64,000 nt of DNA from UBA6054 sp963975575 (GCA_963975575.1 CAXBHL010000001.1:372001-436000); one strand, 5' to 3'. Shown: positions 46,457 through 56,137, counted from the stretch's first letter. Numbers and translations: made by a program. The notes: generated by a model not told the origin, from the sequence alone.

Positions 46457-47836
46457 TCATTCACCATCGGATCCTGCCACCAACAACCGCGGCTCCACCC
46501 CGACCGGCTTCGCCTCGGCCAACTCCTTCCCGCTCCCCGCGCCCACCGCCTCGAAGCGCTTGAGCGTGGGCATCAGGCGGGAATCGATCGAGCCCACCAG
46601 CCGGTTGTACCGCTCCACGCTCTGGCGGATCGCGTCGCCGAGTTTGGCCGCGTGCTCGAACGCGGTGGCCGCCCGGTCGTGCAGTTCCTTGCCCAGCACC
46701 AGCAGCTCCTGGGCTTCCTCCGCGAGCTTGTGCTCGCGCCAGCCCACGGCCACCGCCCGCAGCAGGCCGATCAGCGTGCTGGGGCTGGCCAGGATCACCC
46801 CGTCCTGGGCCGCCCGGTCCAGCAGGTCCGGCCGGCGTGACAGCGCGGCGTCGATGAACTGGTCCCCCGGCACGAACATCACCACGAACTCGGGCGAGCC
46901 GTCGAACCGGGTCCAGTACCGCTTGTCGCCGAGCTTCTTTGCCTGATCGGAGATGTGCCGCGCGAACCGCTCCAGGTGCGCCTCGCGCTCGCCGTCGTCC
47001 GACGCGTTGACGGCCGCCATGTACGCGTCGATGTTCGCCTTCGCGTCCACCGCGATCATCCGCTTGTTGGGCAGCGTGACCACCATGTCCGGGCGCAGCA
47101 TGTTGCCGTCGCCGTCGACGGTCGAGGTCTGCTCGGTGAAGTCGCAGTAGCTGGTCATGCCCGCCAGTTCCGCGACGCGCTTGAGCTGGATCTCGCCGTA
47201 CTTGCCCCGCACCTCGGGGCGTGCGAGCGCCCGCGCCAGCCGGGCCGTCTGTTCCTTGAGTTGGTCCGCCGATTCCCCCGACGCCTTCACCCGCTCGTCG
47301 AGCTGCGTGAGGCGTTCGCTGGTCTTGGCCAGCGTCTCGCCGATGGGCTTGACCATCGCCTCCACCGCGGCCTTGCGCTGCTCGTGCTCGACCTTGGACT
47401 TTTCGTCCGCCGCGGTCAGCCGGTCGCCCAGGATCTTGGCCAGCACCTCCTGGTTCGCCTTGACGGTCTGCGACCCGATCGCCTGGAACGCCTCCTTGAG
47501 GCGCTCGCGGTCGTTGATGACCTCCTGGCGCATCTTCTCCGCGGTGTCCAGGCGTTCGCGCAGGCCGGCGAGTTCCTGGCTCAGTTCCAGCACCCGCACG
47601 CCGGATTCCCGCTCGCGTTCGCGCAGTTCGATCGCCTCGGCCCGCACCCGCTCGGCCTCCCGGGCCGCGGCCTCGAGTTCCATCCCCGCCCGCTCCGAGG
47701 CCCGCCGCGCGGCTTCCTCGGACTCGCCCAGCACCGACGCCCGGTCCCGGGCCGCTGTCCAGCCCCGCCAGCAGACCACCAGCCCGACCGCCAACGCGGC
47801 CGCGACCGCCCCCAGAACGCCGTGCATCACATCCAT
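46457..47836 (-). CDS. rmuC: DNA recombination protein RmuC
   Basis: A 459-aa RmuC homologue. An N-terminal membrane anchor (about 5-24) is followed by a long coiled coil (about 30-150) rich in Glu, Arg and Ala, then the endonuclease-like RmuC domain with GKYGEIQLKRVAELAGM (about 210), MVVTLPNKRMIAVDAKANID and FVVMFVPGDQFIDAAL. RmuC limits DNA inversions and rearrangements at repeats in E. coli. The start could be GTG 47842 or ATG 47836; neither has a strong ribosome binding site. Confidence 0.88.
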   Translation of the reverse strand: MDVMHGVLGAVAAALAVGLVVCWRGWTAARDRASVLGESEEAARRASERAGMELEAAAREAERVRAEAIELRERERESGVRVLELSQELAGLRERLDTAEKMRQEVINDRERLKEAFQAIGSQTVKANQEVLAKILGDRLTAADEKSKVEHEQRKAAVEAMVKPIGETLAKTSERLTQLDERVKASGESADQLKEQTARLARALARPEVRGKYGEIQLKRVAELAGMTSYCDFTEQTSTVDGDGNMLRPDMVVTLPNKRMIAVDAKANIDAYMAAVNASDDGEREAHLERFARHISDQAKKLGDKRYWTRFDGSPEFVVMFVPGDQFIDAALSRRPDLLDRAAQDGVILASPSTLIGLLRAVAVGWREHKLAEEAQELLVLGKELHDRAATAFEHAAKLGDAIRQSVERYNRLVGSIDSRLMPTLKRFEAVGAGSGKELAEAKPVGVEPRLLVAGSDGE

Positions 47837-48077
47837 AACCACAGTCTACCGACCCGAACACATTCCGGAAGCCCCCGCCCGGCCAACCCCGCTGTCCCCG
47901 CTGACGGGATGCCGTCAGCATCGGGCCTCCTGCCACTTTGGCACCGCCCTTGACCGCCCGATCCCCGCGCGGCAGCACCGGCCCCCGTCCACCCCCGCCC
48001 ATCGATCGCCAGGCCCCCTCGCCCGACGCGCCCCCGCGCCCCCGGACCGGCACGCGGCTTGCCTCTCTCCTTCCGAG

Positions 48078-48635
48078 ATGTTCTCCCTCCGCCGCCATCC
48101 CGAGCCCCCGACCCCGCCCGCCGGGGCCAACGGCCACCCGGCCAATGGGCACGCCGCGCCGGGCCAGTCGGTCCCCGTCAACGGGGCCAACCGGCTCAAC
48201 CTGCTGCTCTCGACGGGCGCCTGGCAGCCCGACCCCTGGGTCCAGCGCCTGCCCCGGATGCTCGACCCCATCGGCATCCGTTCCCATGTCGCCGCCTCGG
48301 CCCGCTCGGCCGAGCGGGTGATCCAGTCCAACCCCATCCACATCGCCGTGGTCGACCTGGCCCTCCCCCTGGAGGACGACCTGGCCGCCGCGGAAGAGGC
48401 CGGCGTCCAGCTCCTGGAGCTGCTCGCCCGCATGCCCGTCCCCCCGCCCACGGTGGTCATCAAGCGCCGGCGGAGCGCCCGGGACGACCGGCGGGAGATC
48501 GCCGCCGCCCTGCGGACGGGCGCGTTCGCGGTGGTGGACCGCCCCAACGCCCAGACCGAACTCGAATCACTGCTCGAGGTGCTGCGTCGGTGCCTCGCGC
48601 GTCATTACGCCGGACGCTGGCCCGGCCTGTCCTGA
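48078..48635 (+). CDS. Degenerate receiver-like protein upstream of groES
   Basis: A 185-aa protein. A Pro/Asn/Gly-rich N-terminal tail (about 1-40) leads to a fold resembling a response-regulator receiver domain: LNLLLSTGAWQPDPWVQRLP, then IHIAVVDLALPLEDDLAAAE with an Asp at the phosphorylation position, TVVIKRRRSARDD and AFAVVDRPNAQTELESLLEV. The N-terminal acidic pair and the conserved Lys of active receivers are not evident, so phosphorylation is doubtful. It lies 84 bases before groES and might share its promoter region. No output domain is present. Confidence 0.5.
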   Translation: MFSLRRHPEPPTPPAGANGHPANGHAAPGQSVPVNGANRLNLLLSTGAWQPDPWVQRLPRMLDPIGIRSHVAASARSAERVIQSNPIHIAVVDLALPLEDDLAAAEEAGVQLLELLARMPVPPPTVVIKRRRSARDDRREIAAALRTGAFAVVDRPNAQTELESLLEVLRRCLARHYAGRWPGLS

Positions 48636-48719
48636 CCGTCCCGACCACACCCCGGATCACCATCGGCGTGACCCGGACACACAAACCCGAGACCCATTTC
48701 AGAAAGAGGAGTCGCACCC

Positions 48720-49034
48720 ATGGCAACCAAGACCAAGAAGAAGGTTTCCCTCCGCCCCCTGCACGACAAGATCCTCGTCGAGCGTGACGAGCCCACCGCC
48801 CAGACCGCGGCCGGCATCTTCCTGCCCGAGTCCTCCAAGGAGAAGCCCACCACCGCCACCGTCCTGGCCGTCGGCGAGGGCACCCTCAACGAGACCACCG
48901 GCAAGCGCGTCCCCCTGGGCATCTCCGTCGGCGACCGCGTCATCCTCAGCAAGTGGGGCGGCACCGAGGTCAAGCTCGACGGCGAGGACTACCTGATCAT
49001 CACCGCGTCCGACGTGCTGGCCATCGTCGACTGA
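48720..49034 (+). CDS. groES: Co-chaperonin GroES
   Basis: The 104-aa lid of the GroEL/ES chaperonin. The conserved segments SLRPLHDKILVERDEPTAQT, GIFLPESSKEKPTTATVLAV and VGDRVILSKWGGTEVKLDG (with the mobile loop GRGxxL replaced by AQTAAGIFLP) are present. AAAGAGGAG lies about 10 bases before the ATG. It is the first gene of the chaperonin operon. No CIRCE operator was found upstream, so the mode of heat control is unknown. Confidence 0.95.
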   Translation: MATKTKKKVSLRPLHDKILVERDEPTAQTAAGIFLPESSKEKPTTATVLAVGEGTLNETTGKRVPLGISVGDRVILSKWGGTEVKLDGEDYLIITASDVLAIVD

Positions 49035-49039
49035 TCTCT

Positions 49040-49258
49040 ATGACCCAGGACCAACTCAGACAGGCCCTCAAAGAGCTCAACGGCGAGCGCAACGCGCACT
49101 TCGCGCTGGCCGGCATGCACGAGAGTGTGTCCGTCCTGACCATCCACAAGGCCATGCTCATCCCCGAGGAGACCGACCACCTGGTCAAGGTCACCGACGG
49201 CAAGAGCGTGTTCATCCTCGAAGCCGAGCGGATCGCATACATCCGCATCGGCCTGTAA
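49040..49258 (+). CDS. 72-aa beta-rich protein between groES and groEL
   Basis: The ATG at 49040 lies 5 bases after the groES stop and the gene is read in the same direction. The product is mostly beta in character (HFALAGMHESVSVLTIHKAM, then HLVKVTDGKSVFILEAERIA and YIRIGL). It has no signal peptide, cysteine motif or membrane helix, and I recognise no family. Its tight spacing between groES and groEL suggests it is part of the chaperonin operon, perhaps an accessory factor, but this rests on position only. Confidence 0.6.
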   Translation: MTQDQLRQALKELNGERNAHFALAGMHESVSVLTIHKAMLIPEETDHLVKVTDGKSVFILEAERIAYIRIGL

Positions 49259-49328
49259 GACACCAAAGACCCCGGGCTGGGCCGGCCCATTGCCGATCGC
49301 CCATTGCCCATAGCCCAGGAGATACCCC

Positions 49329-50960
<1,632 letters not shown>

Positions 50961-50970
50961 TTTGAAAATT

Positions 50971-51008
50971 AGTGTGCGATTATCGAAAGATAATTGCACG
51001 CTTTGTTT
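50971..51008 (+). terminator. Terminator of the groESL operon
   Basis: A 14-bp stem (50971-50984 with 50989-51002, two G-T pairs) closed by a GAAA tetraloop, followed by TTGTTT. It is AT-richer than other hairpins here, matching the AT-rich gene that follows. Confidence 0.8.
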
Positions 51009-51023
51009 AAAAAGGGGTGGGGT

Positions 51024-52238
51024 ATGTCTATAGCGGTATTGTCACCGGAATCTATCGCGTTGTTCGGGATGGTTGCCGCTCGTCATTCGTCAACGGCACG
51101 ATTAAGCAATTTGGCATATCAAGAGTTTTGTACTGTCGTAAATACATTATTATTGCATGACAAAGTGCTCGTTCTTCCGCCGGTAGCGGGTGTTCCAGTA
51201 GAGCAAACTCAGGGAGGGCTTTCGGGGCTTTCCTCGGGATCAGGCGTGCTGCGATTGCCATGGGTCGCAAGGCTGCTCGACGGTGGCATTAACTACCAAG
51301 TCTGGGGAGCTAAGAACATTCGAGTATGGAGAGGTGGGCTAGACCGAGACCCTGGATTTCCGTCAGGGGCGTACATGTCTGAGTGTGCGATCATGGCTAC
51401 TGACTACAGATCCCAATTTAATCCCTTTGAGCTCTGCGATGGCATTGATTTTATTGAAGAGGCATGCTGTCGGTATGATTCATTCTACCGGCATGAGTAT
51501 CAAGATGATTTTGTAGTCAATTGCAATGATCTTGGTGTTGATCCGGAGTTCATCAACGGTCTGATGAGCCCGGTGGCGGGGTTTGGGGATCTCAAGCACG
51601 GCGGTGGCGACTTTGCAGATTTTGTTGCTCCGTACACATCTTCTTTGCTTGATGGAATCCAGGTATACTCTTCGAAGAATCGGGATTTGCGTTCCGCTGC
51701 ATATGCAAAGATCGAAGAAGTTTTTGGTGATGAAGTGGCCAAGTTGAGATCGATAAGATCTCATGTTGTCTCGTTACCTCCATTCGTAAGTGTGTTGCTC
51801 TCCAGAATTCCAGACAACTGTTCCAATCCTGGGCTTGTCGTTCGGGAGCTACTTGAGTTGCGAATGCAGCTAGAGAGCTTTCGTCGACGCATGGACGAGT
51901 TGCAAAGTATTTCAACAGCAGAAATGTCACTAAAACAGCTTGGTATTTGGCAGAAAGCCGTTTTTGCAGATGCGGAAGCCATGAAAATTCACATAGATAC
52001 TCAATCTAGCGGCGGTGCCATCGTGAAGAACTCCTTTGATCTATTGCAGGATTGTGTAGTGAGCTTGGCTGTGAGTGGCGTTCCGGAAGCTTCAATTAGC
52101 AGCGTCGTGAAGCAGTTTGTTCCTAGGTTGTCTAGCTCGATTTGTCGTCCGAGGCGAACGGCCGCCTTTAGGGTGGCAAAGGAAGCATACAATGTGCGCG
52201 GTCAAGATAGTCTACTACCGCGCAAGTTGCCACACTGA
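51024..52238 (+). CDS. AT-rich orphan protein, probably horizontally acquired
   Basis: A 404-aa protein with no recognised domain. It shows no signal peptide or membrane helices; the middle has a few acidic and aromatic stretches (DFIEEACCRYDSFYRHEYQD, NCNDLGVDPEFINGLMSP) and the C-terminal third is helical. Its GC content, roughly 45-50 percent, and codon use differ sharply from the roughly 70 percent GC neighbours. GGGGTGGGG lies directly before the ATG at 51024. It sits alone between groEL and the palindromic repeat arrays, an accessory position. Defence or toxin-type cargo would fit but nothing in the sequence shows it. Confidence 0.65.
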   Translation: MSIAVLSPESIALFGMVAARHSSTARLSNLAYQEFCTVVNTLLLHDKVLVLPPVAGVPVEQTQGGLSGLSSGSGVLRLPWVARLLDGGINYQVWGAKNIRVWRGGLDRDPGFPSGAYMSECAIMATDYRSQFNPFELCDGIDFIEEACCRYDSFYRHEYQDDFVVNCNDLGVDPEFINGLMSPVAGFGDLKHGGGDFADFVAPYTSSLLDGIQVYSSKNRDLRSAAYAKIEEVFGDEVAKLRSIRSHVVSLPPFVSVLLSRIPDNCSNPGLVVRELLELRMQLESFRRRMDELQSISTAEMSLKQLGIWQKAVFADAEAMKIHIDTQSSGGAIVKNSFDLLQDCVVSLAVSGVPEASISSVVKQFVPRLSSSICRPRRTAAFRVAKEAYNVRGQDSLLPRKLPH

Positions 52239-52263
52239 GAAAGAGTGTTTGGTGGCAGATGCT

Positions 52264-52289
52264 CTCCTTCGACCCGCGGGGCGAAGGAG
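52264..52289. terminator. Hairpin downstream of the orphan gene
   Basis: The 8-bp stem CTCCTTCG...CGAAGGAG, with the GC-rich loop ACCCGCGGGG, begins 26 bases after the orphan gene stop codon. No T run follows. Confidence 0.5.
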
Positions 52290-52349
52290 GATCAGCCGGG
52301 TGTACTGCTCACGCGCAGCTTGAGCAGGTAACCCGCCAGCCCCGCCCGC

Positions 52350-52480
52350 CTACCGCTCCCACAACTTCCGCGAAGGCGGCCCGTCCCGAACGCCCGGCGC
52401 CACGCCCTGGCGGATCCAGGCGTCCGAGTCGGGCAGCACCGGCAGCCCATCGACGACCGCCCCGATCGCCGCCCATCTTC
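52350..52480 (-). pseudogene. Possible 3' remnant of a truncated gene
   Basis: The minus-strand frame ending at 52350 reads RWAAIGAVVDGLPVLPDSDA and WIRQGVAPGVRDGPPSRKLW before a stop. This looks like the end of a real protein. It is cut at its 5' side by the start of the repeat array at about 52484. The family was not recognised. Confidence 0.3.
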
Positions 52481-52483
52481 CCC

Positions 52484-53168
52484 CCTCGCCCCGCCCTGCG
52501 GGGAGAGGGCCGGGGTGAGGGGTGTGTCTTACGCCAACAAACTTCGAAGACCCCTCACCCGTCATCGCTGGCGCGATGCCGACCTCTCCCCGCCTTGCGG
52601 GGCGAGGTTGGGATTGCCACCCTCTCCCCGCCCTGCGGGGAGAGGGCAGGGTGAGGGGTGTGTCTTACGCCAACGAACTTCAAAGACCCCTCACCCGTCA
52701 TCGCTAGCGCGATGCCGACCTCTCCCCGCTTCGCGGGGCGAGGTTGAGATTTCCACCCTCTCCCCGCCCTGCGGGGAGAGGGCAGGGTGAGGGGTGTGTC
52801 TTACGCCAACAAACTTCGAAGACCCCTCACCCGCCGCCGCTGGCGCGATGCCGACCTCTCCCCGCCTTGCGGGGGAGGCTGGGATTGCCACCCTCTCCCC
52901 GCCCTGCGGGGAGAGGGCCGGGGTGAGGGGTGTGTCTTGCGCCAACGAACTTCGAAGACCCCTCACCCGCCGCCGCTGGCGCGGCGTCGACCTCTCCCCG
53001 CCTTGCGGGCGAGGTTGGGGATGCCACCCTCTCCCCGCCCTGCGGGGAGAGGGCCGGGGTGAGGGGTGTGTCTTACGCCAACGAACTTCGAAGACCCCTC
53101 ACCCGTCATCGCTGGCGCGATGCCGACCTCTCCCCGCCTTGCGGGGCGAGGTTGGGGATGCCACTCGC
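52484..53168. repeat. Tandem array 1 of 136-bp palindromic repeats (five units)
   Basis: Five units with period 135-136 bases. Each holds: a near-perfect palindrome CTCTCCCCGCCCTGCGGGGA; a second inverted pair GGGTGAGGGGT...ACCCCTCACCC around TTACGCCAAC and CTTCGAAG; and a third hairpin CTCTCCCCGCCTTGCGGGGC. The palindrome starts are at about 52486 (degenerate), 52622, 52758, 52893 and 53029. The DUF559 gene follows immediately and array 2 lies on its other side. Confidence 0.9.
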
Positions 53169-53268
53169 TCCCCATCCACCAATCCCGAGAACCGCAAAAC
53201 CACAACCGCTGGTGGGGACTCCCAACTTTGCGACAGAGCTCCCGAGTGTTGTGCGGTATATTCCTGCC

Positions 53269-53685
53269 ATGCGGTTCAACCAGGATCGAGGCAAGAGTGA
53301 GAAGCCCGCCCGCGACCGGGCACGCACGCTTCGGCAGGAAGCGACTCTGCCGGAAGCCAAGCTGTGGAAACGCCTGCGCAGCGGCCGGCTCGGCGGTTTG
53401 AAGTTTCGACGCCAGCATCCCATCGGTCCGTACACGGCGGACTTCTTCTGCGCCGAAGCGTCTCTTGTGATCGAGTTGGATGGCCGCCGGCACGACCGAG
53501 AGCGGGACGCCCGTCGCGATGCCCACATGACGGCGCTCAGGCTTCATGTGCTGCGGGTGTCCGTAACCGAGTTCGAGTCGAACACCGACGGCGTGCTCTC
53601 GACGATCCTGCGAACGGCACAAGACCTCATCAGTAAGCAAGACCTCCCCCCCTCTCCCCGCCCTGCGGGGAGAGGGCCGGGGTGA
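53269..53685 (+). CDS. DUF559 endonuclease-like protein embedded in repeat arrays
   Basis: A 138-aa protein of the DUF559 family, a Vsr/PD-(D/E)xK-like nuclease fold. Visible blocks: RTLRQEATLPEAKLWKRLRS, LGGLKFRRQHPIGPYTADFF, and SLVIELDGRRHDRERDARRD, with the acidic VIELDG and the H/R-rich active-site region. The C-terminal ten residues and the stop codon (LPPSPRPAGRGPG) are encoded by the first palindrome of array 2, so the repeat is fused to the gene. The gene has a usual start at 53269, but no strong ribosome binding site. It is likely a DNA-cleaving enzyme with a possible role in mobility of the surrounding repeats; that role is inferred. Confidence 0.75.
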   Translation: MRFNQDRGKSEKPARDRARTLRQEATLPEAKLWKRLRSGRLGGLKFRRQHPIGPYTADFFCAEASLVIELDGRRHDRERDARRDAHMTALRLHVLRVSVTEFESNTDGVLSTILRTAQDLISKQDLPPSPRPAGRGPG

Positions 53686-53912
53686 GGGGTGTGTCTTACG
53701 ACAACGAACTTCGAAGACCCCTCACCCGCCGCCGCTGGCGCGGCGTCGACGGCTCCCCGCCTTGCGGGGCGAGGTTGGGATTGCCACCCTCTCCCCGCCC
53801 TGCGGGGAGAGGGCCGGGGTGAGGGGTATGTCTTACGCCAACGAACCTCGAAGACCCCTCACCCGCCGCCGCTGGCGCGTCGTCGACCTCTCCCCGCCTT
53901 GCGGGGAGAGGT
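53641..53912. repeat. Tandem array 2 of 136-bp palindromic repeats (two units)
   Basis: Two further units (palindrome starts about 53652 and 53788) directly after and overlapping the 3' end of the DUF559 gene. They carry the same palindromes and inverted pairs as array 1, including ACTTCGAAGACCCCTCACCC. The last unit breaks off at about 53912, before a fragment of a DUF2200 gene. Confidence 0.9.
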
Positions 53913-53999
53913 TGGAGATCCCTTCTCTGCGCTCCCCTGCGACCCCCGCGCCCTCCGCGGTTCGGTTCACCCCCCGTCCCCCCCGGCCCCCCGGCCTCC

Positions 54000-54135
54000 C
54001 TAACCCCTCCCGCAGGATCTTCTCCGTGCTCTTCCCCCTCGCCAGTTCGTTCACCAGCTTGTCGAGGTACCGCACCGGCCGCGTCAGCGGGTTCTCGATG
54101 TCCGCCGCGGGATGGCCGCAGATCACCCCCGTCAT
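54000..54135 (-). pseudogene. DUF2200 gene fragment, C-terminal part
   Basis: A frame from ATG 54135 reads MTGVICGHPAADIENPLTRP and VRYLDKLVNELARGKSTEKI, then loses the stop (LREGLGRPGG). It matches the last third of DUF2200 proteins such as the intact one at 54941-55309. The part before it is missing. It is a different copy, not a recent duplicate, because its residues are closer to the usual family form (GVICG, ENPLT). It sits beside repeat array 2. Confidence 0.75.
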
Positions 54136-54179
54136 CTGCGCTGCGATTCAGGACGGGAGGCCGCGATGGCGTCCTCAAG

Positions 54180-54845
54180 TCAGGACGGCCGTCGCCGGCC
54201 ACCCAGTGCCATCCCGAAAAGCCCGACGATCGCGAGCGAGCCCGGCGCCGGGATCAGCACCCCGTTGAACGTTTCCCAGCGAACCTCGACGTTGCCTGTC
54301 GAGAATCTCAAGTTGACCGCCGCCAGTCCCGACGCGAACGTCGTCGGATCGAAGGATACCGGCAGCGACAGCCCGTCCCAGCTGTCGGCGGTGTTCGATC
54401 CGAACACGAAGGCGGCTGCGAGCAGGTCGGTGCCTCCGAACCCGCTGAGGTCCGCGTTCGCGGCCGTCGTGCCGCTCGAATATCCGCTACCGTCGACCGA
54501 CACGTTGATCGCCATGGAGTCGGACGGTAAGGGATCGACGTTGTTGGCAAACACGATCTCACCGAACTGGCCGGTGTCCGATGTGTTCCAACCACCGCTC
54601 GTGAACGACACGCCGGTCAGTCGATTGTCAAACCAGGAAAAGGTCGGAGGCAGGGATCGGTCCGGACCCCCTGCGGATTCATACTCGATCATCGCCGTCA
54701 TGCTCTGCCCAAGGTCGAAGCCCGCGACGTCGCTGGAAACCACGAAGCCGACCACCTCGATCTGCACCGCGGCCCCCCGCGCCAACCCGCAAGCAAGAAC
54801 GCTGATACCCGCGAACGCGAGCCCCGATGTGCCAATCCCATGCAT
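54180..54845 (-). CDS. PEP-CTERM-type secreted protein, second copy
   Basis: A 221-aa exported protein. The signal peptide (MHGIGTSGLAFAGISVLACG) is followed by a beta-rich body (MTAMIEYESAGGPDRSLPPT, then TSGGWNTSDTGQFGEIVFAN). The C-terminal tag is IPAPGSLAIVGLFGMALGGRRRPS, a PEP-CTERM-like signal in which the PEP motif reads PAP. GGGAG precedes the ATG at 54845. It is a paralogue, at low identity, of the protein at 19777-20415. The function is unknown. Confidence 0.75.
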   Translation of the reverse strand: MHGIGTSGLAFAGISVLACGLARGAAVQIEVVGFVVSSDVAGFDLGQSMTAMIEYESAGGPDRSLPPTFSWFDNRLTGVSFTSGGWNTSDTGQFGEIVFANNVDPLPSDSMAINVSVDGSGYSSGTTAANADLSGFGGTDLLAAAFVFGSNTADSWDGLSLPVSFDPTTFASGLAAVNLRFSTGNVEVRWETFNGVLIPAPGSLAIVGLFGMALGGRRRPS

Positions 54846-54940
54846 AAAAAAGCTCCCGTTTGAGTTCAGTGGTGACACCAGAATGTAACACCACCCGGCG
54901 CGGTATCCAACCCCATGGTGTCTTTTTGTGCGGGTTTGTC

Positions 54941-55309
54941 CTATCCCTCCCGCAGGATCTTCTCCATCTTTCGCCCCTTCGCGAGTTCATCCACCAGCTT
55001 GTCCAGATACCGGCACTCTCGCGTCAGCTTGGTCTCGATGTCCTCGATCCGGTAGCCGCAGATGGTGCCCTTGATCATCCCGGCGTTGGGGTGGAGCTTC
55101 GCCCTGGCGAAGAAGGTCTCGAAGGTGGAGCCCGCATCGATGTGCTTCCTGATCTGCGCGTCGGTGTACCCGGTCAGCCACCGGATCACTTCGTGCAGCT
55201 CCTTCACCGTCCGCCCCTTCTTCTCGACCTTGGTCACATAGTGCGGATAGACCGAGGCGAAGGTCATCTTCGCGATCCGCTCGTCGTGCTCGGGTGTGGT
55301 CGTGGGCAT
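54941..55309 (-). CDS. DUF2200 family protein, intact
   Basis: A 122-aa protein matching DUF2200 over its whole length: HDERIAKMTFASVYPHYVTK, KKGRTVKELHEVIRWLTGYT, HIDAGSTFETFFARAKLHPN, GMIKGTICGYRIEDIETKLT and YLDKLVDELAKGRKMEKILR. Family members are small predicted enzymes or regulators of unknown role in bacteria. No signal peptide. It stands on its own between the PEP-CTERM gene and a zinc-ribbon gene. Fragments of a second DUF2200 gene lie on each side (54000-54135 and 55940-56066). Confidence 0.85.
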   Translation of the reverse strand: MPTTTPEHDERIAKMTFASVYPHYVTKVEKKGRTVKELHEVIRWLTGYTDAQIRKHIDAGSTFETFFARAKLHPNAGMIKGTICGYRIEDIETKLTRECRYLDKLVDELAKGRKMEKILREG

Positions 55310-55427
55310 GGGTCAGTCTCAGTCACCGGGTCTCTCACCCCATGGTACAACGAACACCCCCGTCCCCCAACCGTTGCGACCGCAACTGGGTGCCACGGCT
55401 TGCTCGCAAGCCGTGCTCCGTGTCCCC

Positions 55428-55922
55428 TCAATCGAAGATCCACAGCCACGCCCGGGCCGGGTCCCACAGGATCAACGCAAAGCCGAGCGCCCACATCCCC
55501 ACCCCGATCACCGCCCCGCGTGCCAGGCGTCGCGGCGCGCCGTGGCCCGCGAGGATCGGGATCTCGATCAGCATCACGAACAGGGCCGGGACCGACAGCA
55601 GCCACAGGATCGCCGACACGCCGCCCATCACGTCCATCAGCCCCGTGCTCGTCGCGCTGTCCCAAAAAGCGCGGGACGGCCAGTGCCCCAGCGACACCCG
55701 CGCCAGCACCAGCGTCGCGAGCGCGAGCAGATTGGCGACCAGCGGCACCGCCCCGGCCGCGACCACGCCGATCTCCAGACGCTTCGCCCACCGCCCCCGG
55801 CGCCCCGCCCCGGGGGCATCCCCGAAACTCGAAACATCCGCGGGGTCAAAGCCCCGCCCGCACTCCGGGCACGGCCCGGGCGCGAGCCCGGAGAGGTCAT
55901 AATCGCACCCGAGGCAGTACAT
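55428..55922 (-). CDS. Zinc-ribbon membrane protein
   Basis: A 164-aa protein. The N-terminal zinc ribbon (YCLGCDYDLSGLAPGPCPEC) is followed by a linker and three or four hydrophobic segments (about 48-72, 98-122 and 138-158). It is the same architectural class as the proteins at 4913 and 19173. No signal peptide is needed because the ribbon is cytosolic. No ribosome binding site stands out, as the start lies close to the DUF2200 fragment upstream. The function is unknown. Confidence 0.65.
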   Translation of the reverse strand: MYCLGCDYDLSGLAPGPCPECGRGFDPADVSSFGDAPGAGRRGRWAKRLEIGVVAAGAVPLVANLLALATLVLARVSLGHWPSRAFWDSATSTGLMDVMGGVSAILWLLSVPALFVMLIEIPILAGHGAPRRLARGAVIGVGMWALGFALILWDPARAWLWIFD

Positions 55923-55939
55923 ACCGACAGCCTACCGGA

Positions 55940-56066
55940 TCACGCGGTCCTCCATCCTCCCGTCCTGTTTTTTGACCTTGGTCACGCAGGGGGGGGGGGT
56001 AGACCGAGGCAATGGCCGATTTCACGATGCGGTCGTCGTCCTCTGGCGAGGTCGTGGGCGTGGGTC
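55940..56066 (-). pseudogene. DUF2200 gene fragment, N-terminal part, frameshifted at a C11 run
   Basis: Minus-strand frame: PTTSPEDDDRIVKSAIASVY, then a run of 11 C (55989-55999) that ends the frame in a TGA. In another frame the similarity continues as VTKVKKQDGR. These match the first 35 or so residues of DUF2200 (TTTPEHDERIAKMTFASVYP and VTKVEKKGR). The middle of the gene is missing. Together with the piece at 54000-54135 this may be the split remains of one second DUF2200 gene. Confidence 0.75.
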
Positions 56067-56137
56067 ATCCCGGCTTGTCAAACTCGCGTCGATCTCCCAA
56101 CGCCCTCCGTGAACGGGGAGGACATCGGGCGATCAAC

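Noticed and set aside
48636..48719. CIRCE operator upstream of groES
   Set aside because: No TTAGCACTC inverted repeat was found in the upstream 84 bases.
52515..53062. Several short frames inside the palindromic repeat array
   Set aside because: They are created by the repeats themselves (same GEGCVLRQ-like translation each time) and have no start signals.
52484..53912. CRISPR array
   Set aside because: The units are about 136 bp tandem repeats without short repeat-unique spacer alternation, and no cas genes are present.
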